From the NCBI RefSeq assembly GCF_035593345.1, contig NZ_CP141606.1:1116001-1180000 (forward strand): a DNA stretch of 64,000 bases, written 5' to 3'. This document shows positions 1-8,232 of this stretch, in pieces. Source of the DNA: Lelliottia sp. JS-SCA-14. Its GTDB lineage: Bacteria > Pseudomonadota > Gammaproteobacteria > Enterobacterales > Enterobacteriaceae. Positions within the stretch are counted from its first letter, which is position 1. Every line of letters begins with the position of its first letter. The translations under genes were made by a program, and so were the position numbers. Below the pieces are notes generated by a model. It was not told where the DNA came from. It was given only the letters and a program-made list of their open reading frames with translations, and ran no database searches.

Positions 1-1
1 C

Positions 2-586
2 CCGCAGGCAAGGCGCGATGTGCAACGTCTGCGCGCGCAAAGCCATGCTATTCTCACCAGCAGTGAAACGGTGCTGGCGGATGATCCGGCGATGACCGTG
101 CGCTGGGACGAGCTCGACGCCGACACCCAGGCGCTCTATCCGCAAGAGAATCTGCGCCAGCCGCTGCGCATTGTACTGGATCGTCAGAATCGCGTCACAC
201 CCGCGCACCGCATCGTGCAGCAGCCGGGCGAAACCTGGATTGCGCGTACCCAGGAAGATGGCCGCGAATGGCCGGAAACCGTGCGCAGCTTCATGGTGCC
301 GGAGCATAACGGCCACATCGATTTAGTGGTGATGATGATGCTGCTCGGCAAACAGCAGGTGAACAGCATCTGGGTCGAAGCTGGCCCGACGCTTGCCGGT
401 GCGCTGTTGCAGGCAGGGCTGGTGGATGAACTGATTGTCTACGTTGCGCCTAAACTGTTAGGTGACGATGCGCGCGGCCTGTTTGTGCTGCCCGGCCTTG
501 AAAAACTGGCCGACGCACCGCAGCTCAAATTTAGCGAAATTCGGCAGGTTGGCCCGGACGTGTGCCTGCATTTAACCCCTGCGTGA
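2..586 (+). CDS. ribD: RibD, 3' part (5' end outside window)
   Basis: Bifunctional diaminohydroxyphosphoribosylaminopyrimidine deaminase / 5-amino-6-(5-phosphoribosylamino)uracil reductase of riboflavin synthesis. Only the C-terminal 194 residues are present, which is the NADPH-dependent reductase domain; the N-terminal zinc deaminase domain lies to the left of base 1. The open frame starts at base 2 (PQARRDVQRLRAQSH), so the GTG at 20 is internal and not a start. The stretch VEAGPTLAGALL and the end DVCLHL match the E. coli enzyme as I recall it. ribH follows 87 bases downstream on the same strand, giving the usual ribD-ribH-nusB-thiL order. Confidence 0.95.
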   Translation, partial: PQARRDVQRLRAQSHAILTSSETVLADDPAMTVRWDELDADTQALYPQENLRQPLRIVLDRQNRVTPAHRIVQQPGETWIARTQEDGREWPETVRSFMVPEHNGHIDLVVMMMLLGKQQVNSIWVEAGPTLAGALLQAGLVDELIVYVAPKLLGDDARGLFVLPGLEKLADAPQLKFSEIRQVGPDVCLHLTPA

Positions 587-673
587 GGCTTTCTGAAATA
601 GAGAAGCAGTGCGCGAAGTATTATGATAAAATCCGCCCCCCTGCGGGGCCAAATGAACCCGTAAAGGAAGAGT

Positions 674-1144
674 ATGAATATTATTGAAGCTGCTGTTGCT
701 ACCCCGGACGCTCGCGTCGCCATCACTATTGCGCGTTTCAACAACTTCATCAACGACAGCCTGCTGGACGGCGCGATTGACGCCCTGAAACGTATTGGCC
801 AGGTCAAAGATGACAATATTACCGTTGTTTGGGTTCCAGGTGCCTACGAACTGCCGTTGGCAGCGGGCGCTTTGGCGAAAACCGGTAAATACGACGCGGT
901 GATTGCGCTGGGTACGGTCATTCGTGGCGGCACTGCTCACTTCGAATACGTGGCGGGTGGTGCAAGCAATGGTCTGGCGCACGTGGCACAGGATTCTGAA
1001 ATTCCTGTCGCATTCGGCGTACTGACCACCGAAAGTATTGAACAAGCCATCGAACGCGCTGGCACCAAAGCCGGTAACAAAGGTGCAGAAGCTGCACTGA
1101 CCGCGCTGGAAATGATCAACGTATTGAAAGCCATTAAGGCCTGA
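674..1144 (+). CDS. ribH: 6,7-dimethyl-8-ribityllumazine synthase
   Basis: Condenses 5-amino-6-ribitylaminouracil with dihydroxybutanone phosphate to make lumazine, the penultimate step of riboflavin synthesis; family members form 60-subunit capsids. The 156 residues equal the E. coli length. The substrate-binding segment PGAYELPLA (55-63) and [13 protein letters not shown] with the catalytic His89 are visible. The ATG follows AAGGAAGAGT. nusB begins 21 bases downstream. The gene is called ribE in some E. coli annotations. Confidence 0.97.
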   Translation: MNIIEAAVATPDARVAITIARFNNFINDSLLDGAIDALKRIGQVKDDNITVVWVPGAYELPLAAGALAKTGKYDAVIALGTVIRGGTAHFEYVAGGASNGLAHVAQDSEIPVAFGVLTTESIEQAIERAGTKAGNKGAEAALTALEMINVLKAIKA

Positions 1145-1165
1145 TTTTTTTGTAAGGGGAATTCC

Positions 1166-1585
1166 GTGAAACCTGCTGCTCGTCGCCGCGCCCGTGAGTG
1201 TGCCGTCCAGGCGCTCTACTCCTGGCAGTTGTCCCAGAACGACATCGCTGATGTTGAATACCAGTTCCTGGCGGAACAAGACGTCAAAGACGTTGACGTC
1301 CTGTACTTCCGTGAACTGCTGTCGGGAGTGGCGACTAATAGCGCGTATCTCGACGGTCTGATGAAGCCGTACCTGTCCCGTCTGCTCGAAGAGCTGGGCC
1401 AGGTTGAGAAAGCAGTGCTGCGCATTGCGCTGTTTGAGCTGTCTAAACGTCAGGATGTGCCCTACAAAGTGGCCATCAACGAAGCTATCGAACTGGCGAA
1501 AACCTTCGGTGCTGAAGACAGCCACAAATTTGTGAATGGCGTGCTGGATAAAGCCGCACCTGCGATCCGTCCCCACAAAAAGTGA
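1166..1585 (+). CDS. nusB: Transcription antitermination factor NusB
   Basis: A 139-residue all-helical RNA-binding protein that pairs with NusE (ribosomal protein S10) on boxA RNA, acting in rRNA antitermination and lambda N antitermination. It starts with GTG after AAGGGGAA, as in E. coli. The basic N-terminus ([10 protein letters not shown]) and the ending PAIRPHKK are typical. It sits between ribH and thiL on one strand. A strong hairpin with a T-run follows the stop before thiL, so thiL may be partly uncoupled. Confidence 0.97.
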   Translation: MKPAARRRARECAVQALYSWQLSQNDIADVEYQFLAEQDVKDVDVLYFRELLSGVATNSAYLDGLMKPYLSRLLEELGQVEKAVLRIALFELSKRQDVPYKVAINEAIELAKTFGAEDSHKFVNGVLDKAAPAIRPHKK

Positions 1586-1591
1586 TCCGCA

Positions 1592-1639
1592 GACCGGAGT
1601 TTCGCACCGCCGCCTGGCTGTGCGGCTCCGGTTTTTTTA
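1592..1639 (+). terminator. Hairpin with T-run between nusB and thiL
   Basis: ACCGGAG (1593-1599) pairs with CTCCGGT (1626-1632), followed by seven Ts. It looks like a rho-independent terminator or attenuator that lowers read-through into thiL. Confidence 0.7.
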
Positions 1640-1662
1640 TTTTATTTGCTGAGGCATAACGT

Positions 1663-2634
1663 ATGGCATGCGGCGAATTCTCCCTGATTGCCCGTTATTT
1701 TGACCGTGTTCGTACCTCCCGTCTTGATGTTGAAACGGGCATTGGCGACGACTGCGCACTTCTTAATATTCCCGAAAAACAGACCCTCGCGATCAGCACC
1801 GACACTTTAGTGTGCGGGCGTCATTTCCTCGCGGATATCGATCCGGCGGATCTGGCGTACAAAGCGCTGGCGGTTAACGTGAGCGATCTGGCGGCGATGG
1901 GGGCTGACCCCGCGTGGCTGACGCTGGCGCTGACCTTGCCGAACGTCGATGAAGCCTGGCTTGAAGCCTTCAGCGACGCGCTGTTTGAGCAACTCAACTA
2001 TTACGATATGCAGCTGATTGGCGGTGATACCACGGCCGGTCCGCTGTCGATGACGCTGGCGATCCACGGCTATGTGCCGGTTGGACGCGCGTTAAAACGC
2101 TCGGGTGCGAAGCCGGGCGACTGGATTTATGTCACCGGCACGCCGGGCGACAGCGCGGCGGGGCTGGCGATTTTACAGGACCGCCTTACTGTGAAAGACG
2201 CGGACGACGCGGCGTATCTGGTGAAGCGTCATCTGCGCCCGACGCCGCGCATCCTGCACGGTCAGGCCCTGCGCGAGCGTGCCAGTTCGGCGATTGATTT
2301 GTCGGATGGTTTGATTTCCGATCTTGGCCATATCCTCAAGGCCAGCGGTGTGGGCGCACGCGTCGATCTCGATACTTTCCCGCTCTCAGAGCAGATTCGT
2401 CAACACGTCGAGCCTGAACAGGCGTTGCGCTGGGCGCTGTCCGGCGGCGAAGATTACGAACTGTGCTTTACCGTGCCGGAGCTAAATCGCGGTACGCTGG
2501 ATGTGGCGCTGGGGAACCTTGGCGCGCCGTTCACCTGTATCGGGCAGATTATGCCGGAGAGCGAGGGGATGCAGTTTGTGCAAAACGGCGCCCCGGTGAC
2601 GCTCGACTGGAAAGGGTACGATCATTTCGCGTGA
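1663..2634 (+). CDS. thiL: Thiamine-monophosphate kinase
   Basis: Phosphorylates thiamine monophosphate to thiamine diphosphate, the last step of cofactor synthesis. It belongs to the PurM/AIR-synthase fold. Metal-binding acidic residues are visible at Asp30 (GIGDD) and Asp122 (GGDTT). The product is 323 residues and ends at GYDHFA; the E. coli protein, as I recall it, has two more residues and its gene abuts pgpA. Here the sequence changes immediately after the stop into repeat sequence and an insertion element, so the terminal residues may have been lost with pgpA. The function should be intact because all core motifs are present. Confidence 0.96.
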   Translation: MACGEFSLIARYFDRVRTSRLDVETGIGDDCALLNIPEKQTLAISTDTLVCGRHFLADIDPADLAYKALAVNVSDLAAMGADPAWLTLALTLPNVDEAWLEAFSDALFEQLNYYDMQLIGGDTTAGPLSMTLAIHGYVPVGRALKRSGAKPGDWIYVTGTPGDSAAGLAILQDRLTVKDADDAAYLVKRHLRPTPRILHGQALRERASSAIDLSDGLISDLGHILKASGVGARVDLDTFPLSEQIRQHVEPEQALRWALSGGEDYELCFTVPELNRGTLDVALGNLGAPFTCIGQIMPESEGMQFVQNGAPVTLDWKGYDHFA

Positions 2635-2652
2635 TGTTGTGTGCGGCCTGTT

Positions 2653-2663
2653 GCCGGGTGGCG
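2653..2663 (+). repeat. Truncated REP half-site
   Basis: GCCGGGTGGCG is identical, on the opposite strand, to one arm of the REP-like hairpin after thiI (9696-9727). It stops abruptly and joins the AGGTAAAAGC repeat at 2666. It looks like a deletion junction next to thiL. Confidence 0.5.
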
Positions 2664-2665
2664 CG

Positions 2666-2730
2666 AGGTAAAAGCAAAACGGCAATATAATTGCCGTTTT
2701 TAATGTTTTCTCCCTCTCCCTGTGGGAGAG
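2666..2730 (+). repeat. Intergenic repeat copy A, left part, split by the insertion sequence
   Basis: The start AGGTAAAAGCAAAACGGCAA, then TTGCCGTTTTTA, TGTTTTCTCCCTCTCCC and GGAGAG are repeated after amtB (51464-51546). The right part of this copy resumes at 3931 (GGCCGGGGTGAGGGCATCAG). The element is interrupted exactly in its palindromic CCCTCTCCCTGTGGGAGAGG segment by the IS110-family element. Confidence 0.8.
2676..2702 (+). terminator. Terminator after thiL
   Basis: AAAACGGCAA, a five-base loop, then TTGCCGTTTTT: a perfect stem with A and T tails, so it can work in both directions. It closes the rib-nus-thiL transcription unit. Confidence 0.75.
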
Positions 2731-2745
2731 ATACCGTCTTGTCGG

Positions 2746-3708
2746 TTATCCGGCAAGCGGTATTTCAGCATTAAATTCTCGTCCGGATTTCACCACGCCA
2801 TAAGCCAGCTGGAGCAGTTTTCTCATCCCGGCACATACGCGTTCCTTCCCTGTCTTTCCTCTCGCTGCCAGCCTGTCCATCAGATTCTTCACCACCTCAT
2901 TGCACCTTCCCGCCACCACTGCCGGCATATACAGCGCACTGCGCAGCTCTGCGTGACCCACTTTTGACAGCCTGCTTTTTCCTTTCCACATCCCCGACTC
3001 ACAGCGCCGTGGATTCAGCCCGGCGTAAGCCACCAGTGCCTTACTGTCACTGAACCGTCTCAGATTACCCGCGAACGCCAGCAGGCTCACGCTCAGCATT
3101 TCACCGATCCCGGGGATGCTCTTCAGCAGTTCCCTGTCCCGCTTCAGGTCAGGGTTATCATCGATGTGCTGGCTGATTTTCTTTCGTGTTTCGTCAATCA
3201 GTTCATCCAGCATGGCGACGTGTTCATGCAGTGAGGGAACAATGACCTCGTCGGCTGCTTCAAGGCGGTTCATCTCCATCTGCCGCATCTCTTCCAGATT
3301 ACGCAGGTGGCGTACCAGCGCCGTCAGCTGACGCTCGCTCAGCGGCGCAGGATACCAGGGGGCGGGTTGATACAGGGCGCAGTAGCGGGCTATCAGTGCC
3401 GCATCACTTTTGTCCGTTTTGTTGCGGGTCAGCTCCGTATTGCCAAACGCGTGTATGCGGGCGGGATTTTCGAGGCTGACACAGCAGCCGTTATCGGCCA
3501 GCAGGGTGGCAAGTTCAGTGCTGTAGCAGCCCGTCGCTTCCATGCAGACATGGCAGTCGCCAAAACGTGCCAGCCAGCTGAGGAACTCGCGGCATCCGGC
3601 AGAGGTGTTGGGGAATTTTTTGGTTTTGTATTTCTGATTAGGCAGCAGGACGGCGACATCAAATTTGAGTTTGGCGATATCAACGCCGACAGGAATAAGC
3701 TCCATCAT
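2746..3708 (-). CDS. IS110-family transposase (DEDD recombinase)
   Basis: 320 residues. The N-terminal RuvC-like DEDD domain shows VGVDIAKLKFDV (Asp9), CMEATGCYS and NKTDKSDAALIA. A coiled central part (about 140-190) leads to the C-terminal Tnp domain with the helix-hairpin-helix-like SIPGIGEMLS, AYAGLNPRRCESG and KSRLSKVGHAELRSALY; the catalytic serine of this family lies in the C-terminal domain. The protein is full length with no frameshift. The ATG at 3708 follows CGGAG at good spacing; a second ATG follows directly. IS110 recombinases act with a bridge RNA from the element's own non-coding end, seen here upstream. Probably functional. Confidence 0.95.
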   Translation of the reverse strand: MMELIPVGVDIAKLKFDVAVLLPNQKYKTKKFPNTSAGCREFLSWLARFGDCHVCMEATGCYSTELATLLADNGCCVSLENPARIHAFGNTELTRNKTDKSDAALIARYCALYQPAPWYPAPLSERQLTALVRHLRNLEEMRQMEMNRLEAADEVIVPSLHEHVAMLDELIDETRKKISQHIDDNPDLKRDRELLKSIPGIGEMLSVSLLAFAGNLRRFSDSKALVAYAGLNPRRCESGMWKGKSRLSKVGHAELRSALYMPAVVAGRCNEVVKNLMDRLAARGKTGKERVCAGMRKLLQLAYGVVKSGREFNAEIPLAG

Positions 3709-3724
3709 GGCACTCCGTAACCTT

Positions 3725-3895
3725 ATGAATAATATCGCCGGACCATCCTTATATGTGGGTGCTCAGGGCACAGGATACCGTTCGGTCTTGAGGCGACAGG
3801 GAAACAGGTTACCGGGGCATAATCTCTCCCACGGGCTCAGTGGCACCAGGGCCGGGTGATGCTCACCGGTAACCTCCCGATGATCAGTCGGGGAT
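3725..3895 (-). ncRNA. Bridge RNA of the IS110-family element
   Basis: Read on the minus strand, upstream of the transposase. A small hairpin (CCCGA/TCGGG, 3876-3892) comes first. A perfect 9-bp stem (3866-3874 with 3807-3815) then encloses a target-binding loop with two guides: CCCGGCCCT (3848-3856) equals the left target plus core CT, and GTGGGAGAG (3824-3832) is complementary to core CT plus the right target. A second stem (GGCG/CGCC and GGTC/GACC, 3784-3795 with 3736-3744) encloses a donor-binding loop: ACGGTATC (3774-3781) equals the element's right end, and ATAAG (3748-3752) is complementary to its left end CTTAT. An internal GTGC/GCAC hairpin (3759-3771) sits in the donor loop. The layout is that published for IS621. 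The exact RNA ends are inferred. Confidence 0.85.
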
Positions 3896-3930
3896 CTTCT
3901 CCGCAGAAGCGGAGAAGATCAAGACATAAG

Positions 3931-3958
3931 GGCCGGGGTGAGGGCATCAGGCCGCACA
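3931..3958 (+). repeat. Intergenic repeat copy A, right part
   Basis: GGCCGGGGTGAGGGCATCAG followed by GCCGCACA. Its end (GGGCATCAG, then CCGCACA) matches the end of copy B after amtB (51529-51546). It is the right half of the palindromic repeat split by the insertion sequence. Confidence 0.75.
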
Positions 3959-3965
3959 ACCCTGA

Positions 3966-4940
3966 CTACTTAAACCCCACCACCGGATGCTGCTGATACG
4001 GTGTCTCCAGCTCGGCGATCTGATCCGGCGTTAGCGTCAAATCCACCGCATTCAACAGCTCATCTAACTGTTCCTCGCGCGAAGTACCGATAATCGGTGC
4101 CGCAACTCCGCGTTTGCTCAGAAGCCATGCCAGCGCCACCTGCGCGCGCGTTGCACCCGTCTCCTCGGCGATACCTGCCAGACGTTCAGCGATCAGCGCA
4201 TCGCTGGCTTCGGTGTCGTTATACAGATTCTTCCCGACTTCATCGGAAACCGAGCGCGCAGTGGTTTCCCCCCACGGACGGGTCAAACGCCCACGCGCCA
4301 GCGGGCTCCAGGGGATCACCGCCACGCCCTCCTGATAGCACAGCGGCAGCATCTCGCGCTCTTCTTCGCGATAGATCAGATTGTAGTGATCCTGCATGGT
4401 GACAAATCGCGCCCAGCCGTGCTGCGCCTGCAAATCCAGCGCCTGGGCAAACTGTGAGGCATGCATCGACGACGCGCCGATGTAGCGTGCTTTACCCGCT
4501 TTCACCACGTCGTTCAGCGCCTCCAGAGTCTCTTCGATCGGCGTGTTGTAATCCCAGCGATGGATTTGCAGCAGATCCACATACTCCATGTTCAGGCGTT
4601 TCAGGCTGTCATCAATGGAGCGCAGGATTTGCGCGCGGGAAAGCCCTTCGGTCAGATCGCCGGACGGGTAGTAAACTTTGGTGGCGACGACGACTTCGTC
4701 GCGGCGGGCAAAATCACGCAGCGCGCGGCCAACAATCTCTTCACTACTGCCGTCGGAATATCTGTTCGCGGTATCGAAGAAGTTAATGCCGCCGTCAATG
4801 GCGCGTTTGATGATAAGACGGCTGCTCTCTTCCGGGAGCGTCCAGGCATGGTTTCCCCGTGCGGGTTCACCAAAGGTCATACAGCCCAGACAAAGACGGG
4901 AAACCTTAAGATCTGTTTTTCCTAACGTATTGTATTGCAT
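3966..4940 (-). CDS. yajO: Aldo/keto reductase YajO
   Basis: NADPH-dependent aldo-keto reductase of 324 residues, the E. coli length. The family signature is visible: FDTANRYSDGSSEE with the catalytic Tyr, DLLQIHRWD with the catalytic His, then the cofactor segment PIIGTSREEQLDEL near the C-terminus. E. coli YajO is reported to reduce small aldehydes, and overexpression has been linked to thiamine precursor supply. It lies 67 bases after dxs and is probably the last gene of the xseB-ispA-dxs-yajO unit. In E. coli pgpA separates it from thiL; here the insertion sequence does. Confidence 0.95.
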   Translation of the reverse strand: MQYNTLGKTDLKVSRLCLGCMTFGEPARGNHAWTLPEESSRLIIKRAIDGGINFFDTANRYSDGSSEEIVGRALRDFARRDEVVVATKVYYPSGDLTEGLSRAQILRSIDDSLKRLNMEYVDLLQIHRWDYNTPIEETLEALNDVVKAGKARYIGASSMHASQFAQALDLQAQHGWARFVTMQDHYNLIYREEEREMLPLCYQEGVAVIPWSPLARGRLTRPWGETTARSVSDEVGKNLYNDTEASDALIAERLAGIAEETGATRAQVALAWLLSKRGVAAPIIGTSREEQLDELLNAVDLTLTPDQIAELETPYQQHPVVGFK

Positions 4941-5007
4941 GCTTCCACTCCTGCTGATTGCTTAAAACACATCCTTTAAGCATAGCAGGAGGGAAAAGAG
5001 GGGGATG

Positions 5008-6870
5008 TTACGCCAGCCAGTTAAGAATTTTCGCTTCAATGCCCGTGGCATCCAGACCAATTGCCGCGCGGGCTTCGTCCTGAGTGCCTTGCGGAATAAA
5101 GTGGTCTGGCAGACCGAGATTCAGCACCGGAACCACCTTGCGATGGGCCATCAGCACTTCGTTCACGCCGCTGCCCGCGCCGCCCATAATGGCGTTTTCT
5201 TCCAGGGTCACCAGCGAATCATGGCTTGCCGCCATCTCGAGAATTAACGCTTCATCGAGCGGCTTCACAAAACGCATGTCCACCAGGGTGGCATTAAGGG
5301 ATTCCGCGACTTTCGCCGCTTCCGGCATCAGAGTGCCGAAGTTGAGGATTGCCAGTTTATCACCGCGACGCTTCACGAGGCCTTTGCCGATGGGCAGTTT
5401 CGCCAGCGGCTCCAGCTCAACGCCGACCGCATTACCGCGCGGATAACGCACCGCGCTCGGGCCATCCTGATAGTGATAGCCGGTAAACAGCATCTGACGA
5501 CATTCGTTCTCGTCGCTCGGTGTCATCACCACCATGTCCGGGATGCAGCGCAGGAAGGAGAGGTCGAAAGCGCCCTGGTGCGTTTGTCCGTCGGCACCGA
5601 CGATACCCGCGCGGTCGATAGCAAACAGCACCGGCAGTTTCTGGATCGCCACGTCATGGATCACCTGATCGTAGGCGCGCTGCAGGAAGGTGGAGTAGAT
5701 CGCCACGATCGGCTTATAGCCGCCAATCGCCAGACCGGCCGCGAAAGTCACCGCGTGCTGCTCGGCAATCGCCACGTCAAAATACTGATCCGGGAATTTT
5801 TTGGAAAACTCGACCATACCGGAGCCCTCGCGCATGGCGGGAGTCACGGCCATCAGCTTGTTATCTTTGGCCGCCGTTTCGCACAGCCAGTCGCCGAAGA
5901 TTTTTGAGTAGCTCGGCATCCCGCCGCTGCTTTTCGGCAGGCAGCCGCTGGTCGGGTCGAATTTCGGTACGGCGTGGAAGGTAATAGGATCTTTTTCCGC
6001 AGGCTCGTAGCCACGCCCTTTTTTGGTCATGATGTGCAGGAACTGCGGGCCTTTCAGGTCGCGCATGTTTTTGAGCGTGGTGACCAGGCCCAGCACGTCG
6101 TGCCCGTCCACCGGGCCGATGTAGTTAAAGCCCAGCTCTTCAAACAAAGTGCCCGGCACCACCATGCCTTTGATGTGTTCTTCGGTGCGTTTCAGCAGCT
6201 CTTTGATCGGCGGTACGCCGGAGAAGACTTTTTTGCCGCCTTCGCGCAGGCTGGAGTAGAGTTTGCCCGAAAGCAGCTGCGCCAGGTGGTTGTTGAGCGC
6301 CCCGACGTTTTCTGAGATCGACATTTCGTTATCGTTGAGGATTACCAGCATATCGGGCTTGATATCGCCCGCGTGGTTCATCGCCTCAAACGCCATACCC
6401 GCCGTGATCGCGCCATCGCCAATGACGCAGACGGTGCGGCGCTGTTTGTTCTCTTTTTCTGCCGCGACGGCAATCCCGATGCCCGCAGAGATCGATGTGG
6501 ACGAGTGGCCGACGCTTAACACGTCATACTCGCTCTCACCGCGCCACGGGAACGGATGCAGTCCGCCTTTCTGGCGGATGGTGCCGATTTTATCGCGACG
6601 ACCGGTGAGAATTTTGTGCGGATAAGCCTGATGGCCGACATCCCAGATTAACTGGTCAAACGGCGTGTTATAGACGTAGTGCAGCGCAACGGTCAGCTCC
6701 ACCGTGCCAAGCCCGGAGGCGAAATGTCCGCTGGAACGACTCACGCTGTCGAGCAGATAACGACGCAACTCGTCGCTCAGCTTCGGCAGGCTCTCTTTCG
6801 GCAACAGACGTAACTCCTGGGTGGAGTCAACCAACGCCAGTGTCGGGTATTTGGCAATATCAAAACTCAT
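5008..6870 (-). CDS. dxs: 1-deoxy-D-xylulose-5-phosphate synthase
   Basis: Thiamine-diphosphate enzyme that joins pyruvate and glyceraldehyde 3-phosphate; DXP feeds isoprenoids, thiamine and pyridoxal. 620 residues, as in E. coli. Visible are GHQAYPHK, the ThDP/Mg motif GDG ([12 protein letters not shown]) followed by LNDNEMSIS, and the catalytic Glu in [13 protein letters not shown]. The ATG at 6870 (MSFDIAKY) is preferred over an in-frame TTG one codon upstream. It follows ispA by 26 bases and is co-transcribed with it. Confidence 0.97.
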   Translation of the reverse strand: MSFDIAKYPTLALVDSTQELRLLPKESLPKLSDELRRYLLDSVSRSSGHFASGLGTVELTVALHYVYNTPFDQLIWDVGHQAYPHKILTGRRDKIGTIRQKGGLHPFPWRGESEYDVLSVGHSSTSISAGIGIAVAAEKENKQRRTVCVIGDGAITAGMAFEAMNHAGDIKPDMLVILNDNEMSISENVGALNNHLAQLLSGKLYSSLREGGKKVFSGVPPIKELLKRTEEHIKGMVVPGTLFEELGFNYIGPVDGHDVLGLVTTLKNMRDLKGPQFLHIMTKKGRGYEPAEKDPITFHAVPKFDPTSGCLPKSSGGMPSYSKIFGDWLCETAAKDNKLMAVTPAMREGSGMVEFSKKFPDQYFDVAIAEQHAVTFAAGLAIGGYKPIVAIYSTFLQRAYDQVIHDVAIQKLPVLFAIDRAGIVGADGQTHQGAFDLSFLRCIPDMVVMTPSDENECRQMLFTGYHYQDGPSAVRYPRGNAVGVELEPLAKLPIGKGLVKRRGDKLAILNFGTLMPEAAKVAESLNATLVDMRFVKPLDEALILEMAASHDSLVTLEENAIMGGAGSGVNEVLMAHRKVVPVLNLGLPDHFIPQGTQDEARAAIGLDATGIEAKILNWLA

Positions 6871-6896
6871 CAAAGGCTCATCGAGATTTAGTATGT

Positions 6897-7796
6897 TTAT
6901 TTATCACGCTGGATTATATAGTCCGCTAGCGCTTCCAGTGCCGAGGTATCGAGCGATTGTGCGGCCAGCTGATTCAGCGACTGGCGGGCATCATCGATCA
7001 GGTCCCGGGCTTTACGTTGGGCTTGCTCAAGGCCCAGCAGGGCGGGGTAGGTACTTTTGCCAAGCTGCTGGTCTGCACCCTGACGTTTTCCCAATGTTGC
7101 AGTATCGCCCACCACATCCAGAATGTCATCCTGAACCTGGAAAGCCAGACCGATAGATTCGGCGTATCTGTCCAGAACCGGCAGGGCTATGCGGCCTTGC
7201 TCACCGGCGCTCAGCGCGCCCAGGCGAACGGCTGCCCGTATCAGTGCGCCGGTTTTATGACGATGAATGCGCTCCAGCTGTTCCAGATTAACCTGACGGC
7301 CTTCCGCCTCCAGATCCAGCGCCTGGCCGCCGCACATTCCGGCGATCCCGCTGGCCATCGCCAGTTCGGAGACCATCGCCAGACGGTCGCGGTCGGACAC
7401 TTCGGCCATAGGCGCATCGCTCAGAATCGAGAACGCCAGGGTCTGCAACGCATCACCGGCCAGAATGGCATTGGCTTCGCCGAACTTAATGTGGCAGGTC
7501 GGCTGGCCGCGACGTAAATCGTCGTCATCCATCGCCGGTAAATCATCGTGGATCAGCGAATAAGCGTGAATACACTCCACGGCGGCGGCTGGGGCATCCA
7601 GCGTGCTGTCGCTGATGCCAAACATATTGCCCGTCGCATAGACGAGGAACGGGCGCAGACGCTTTCCACCTAAGAGTGCGCCATAGTGCATGGCTTCAAC
7701 CAGTGGAGTGTTCTGAAAAGGCTGTGGTTCGATAAAACGGCGCAGCGCGTCGTTGGCCCGTTCCACACATTCCTGAAGCGCTTGGGTGAAATCCAT
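6897..7796 (-). CDS. ispA: Farnesyl diphosphate synthase
   Basis: Condenses dimethylallyl and isopentenyl diphosphates to geranyl and then farnesyl diphosphate. 299 residues. Both aspartate-rich motifs are visible: [14 protein letters not shown] (first) and [12 protein letters not shown] (second), together with GGKRLRP. The start codon directly follows the xseB stop (TAA ATG), indicating translational coupling. Its product supplies quinones, undecaprenyl phosphate and heme O; CyoE in this window uses farnesyl diphosphate. Confidence 0.97.
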   Translation of the reverse strand: MDFTQALQECVERANDALRRFIEPQPFQNTPLVEAMHYGALLGGKRLRPFLVYATGNMFGISDSTLDAPAAAVECIHAYSLIHDDLPAMDDDDLRRGQPTCHIKFGEANAILAGDALQTLAFSILSDAPMAEVSDRDRLAMVSELAMASGIAGMCGGQALDLEAEGRQVNLEQLERIHRHKTGALIRAAVRLGALSAGEQGRIALPVLDRYAESIGLAFQVQDDILDVVGDTATLGKRQGADQQLGKSTYPALLGLEQAQRKARDLIDDARQSLNQLAAQSLDTSALEALADYIIQRDK

Positions 7797-8039
7797 TTAC
7801 TCAGCGTCCGGTGTGAAAGGGGTCGTGGCAGCGTCTTCGCTATCGGAGAGCAGGATCTGCACGCGCTGTTCCGCCTGCTGCAGTTTAACCTGCCCCTGGC
7901 GCGCAAGCTGCACGCCGCGTTCGAATTCATTGAGCGCGTCTTCCAGCGGCAGATCGCCACTTTCCAGACGAGTGACAATTTGCTCCAGCTCACTCAGCGC
8001 AGTTTCGAAGCTGGCTGGTGCGTCATTTTTCTTCGGCAT
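7797..8039 (-). CDS. xseB: Exodeoxyribonuclease VII small subunit
   Basis: 80-residue helical subunit that binds XseA in the single-strand-specific exonuclease VII. ATG at 8039 ([12 protein letters not shown]) matches the E. coli start; an in-frame upstream start at 8075 would add a 12-residue tail not seen in the family. It is the first gene of the minus-strand unit xseB-ispA-dxs. The 193-base gap to thiI holds the divergent promoters. Confidence 0.96.
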   Translation of the reverse strand: MPKKNDAPASFETALSELEQIVTRLESGDLPLEDALNEFERGVQLARQGQVKLQQAEQRVQILLSDSEDAATTPFTPDAE

Positions 8040-8232
8040 AGTGAATATTGACTCTCTTATTTTCAGCCCCGTCATGGTAGCGGACTCGGGCGGATAAGCA
8101 AATAACGCGCAATGTGCACAGGAGCACCGCTATAGTGGTATACTTCCGCGCCTGGATGCAGCCACGGGTGTGGGCTGCTGTACTCTTTTCCATCACAAGC
8201 CTTTACCGGCTTGCCAACGAAACATTGCCGCC

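Larger units (their letters stand above)
2731..3930 (-). mobile_element. IS110-family insertion sequence (IS110/IS621-like)
   Basis: A 1200-base element with no terminal inverted repeats, flanked by AG on the + strand at 2729-2730 and 3929-3930 (CT in the element's own orientation). CT is the core dinucleotide known for IS621. Ends were set by rejoining the interrupted intergenic repeat: GTGGGAGAG (2722-2730) plus GGCCGGGGTGAGG (3931 on). It carries one DEDD transposase gene, a 15-base non-coding right end (2731-2745) and a 222-base left end holding a bridge RNA. A perfect 12-bp hairpin lies just inside the left end (3893-3904 with 3909-3920). Insertion into a REP-like repeat fits the known preference of IS621-type elements. 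Confidence 0.9.

Noticed and set aside
572..1576. 334-residue antisense frame opposite ribH and nusB
   Set aside because: A shadow of two well-conserved genes in GC-rich codons; no family features.
2639..2692. Short frame beginning with the ATG that overlaps the thiL stop (18 codons) as a pgpA remnant
   Set aside because: The encoded residues do not resemble the PgpA N-terminus and run into the repeat.
3807..3818. CCGGGG (3812-3817) as the left target guide of the bridge RNA
   Set aside because: It matches the flank by six bases but belongs to the closing stem GGTTACCGG/CCGGTAACC, and its order and polarity would be wrong. The nine-base match at 3848-3856 lies in the loop and includes the core.
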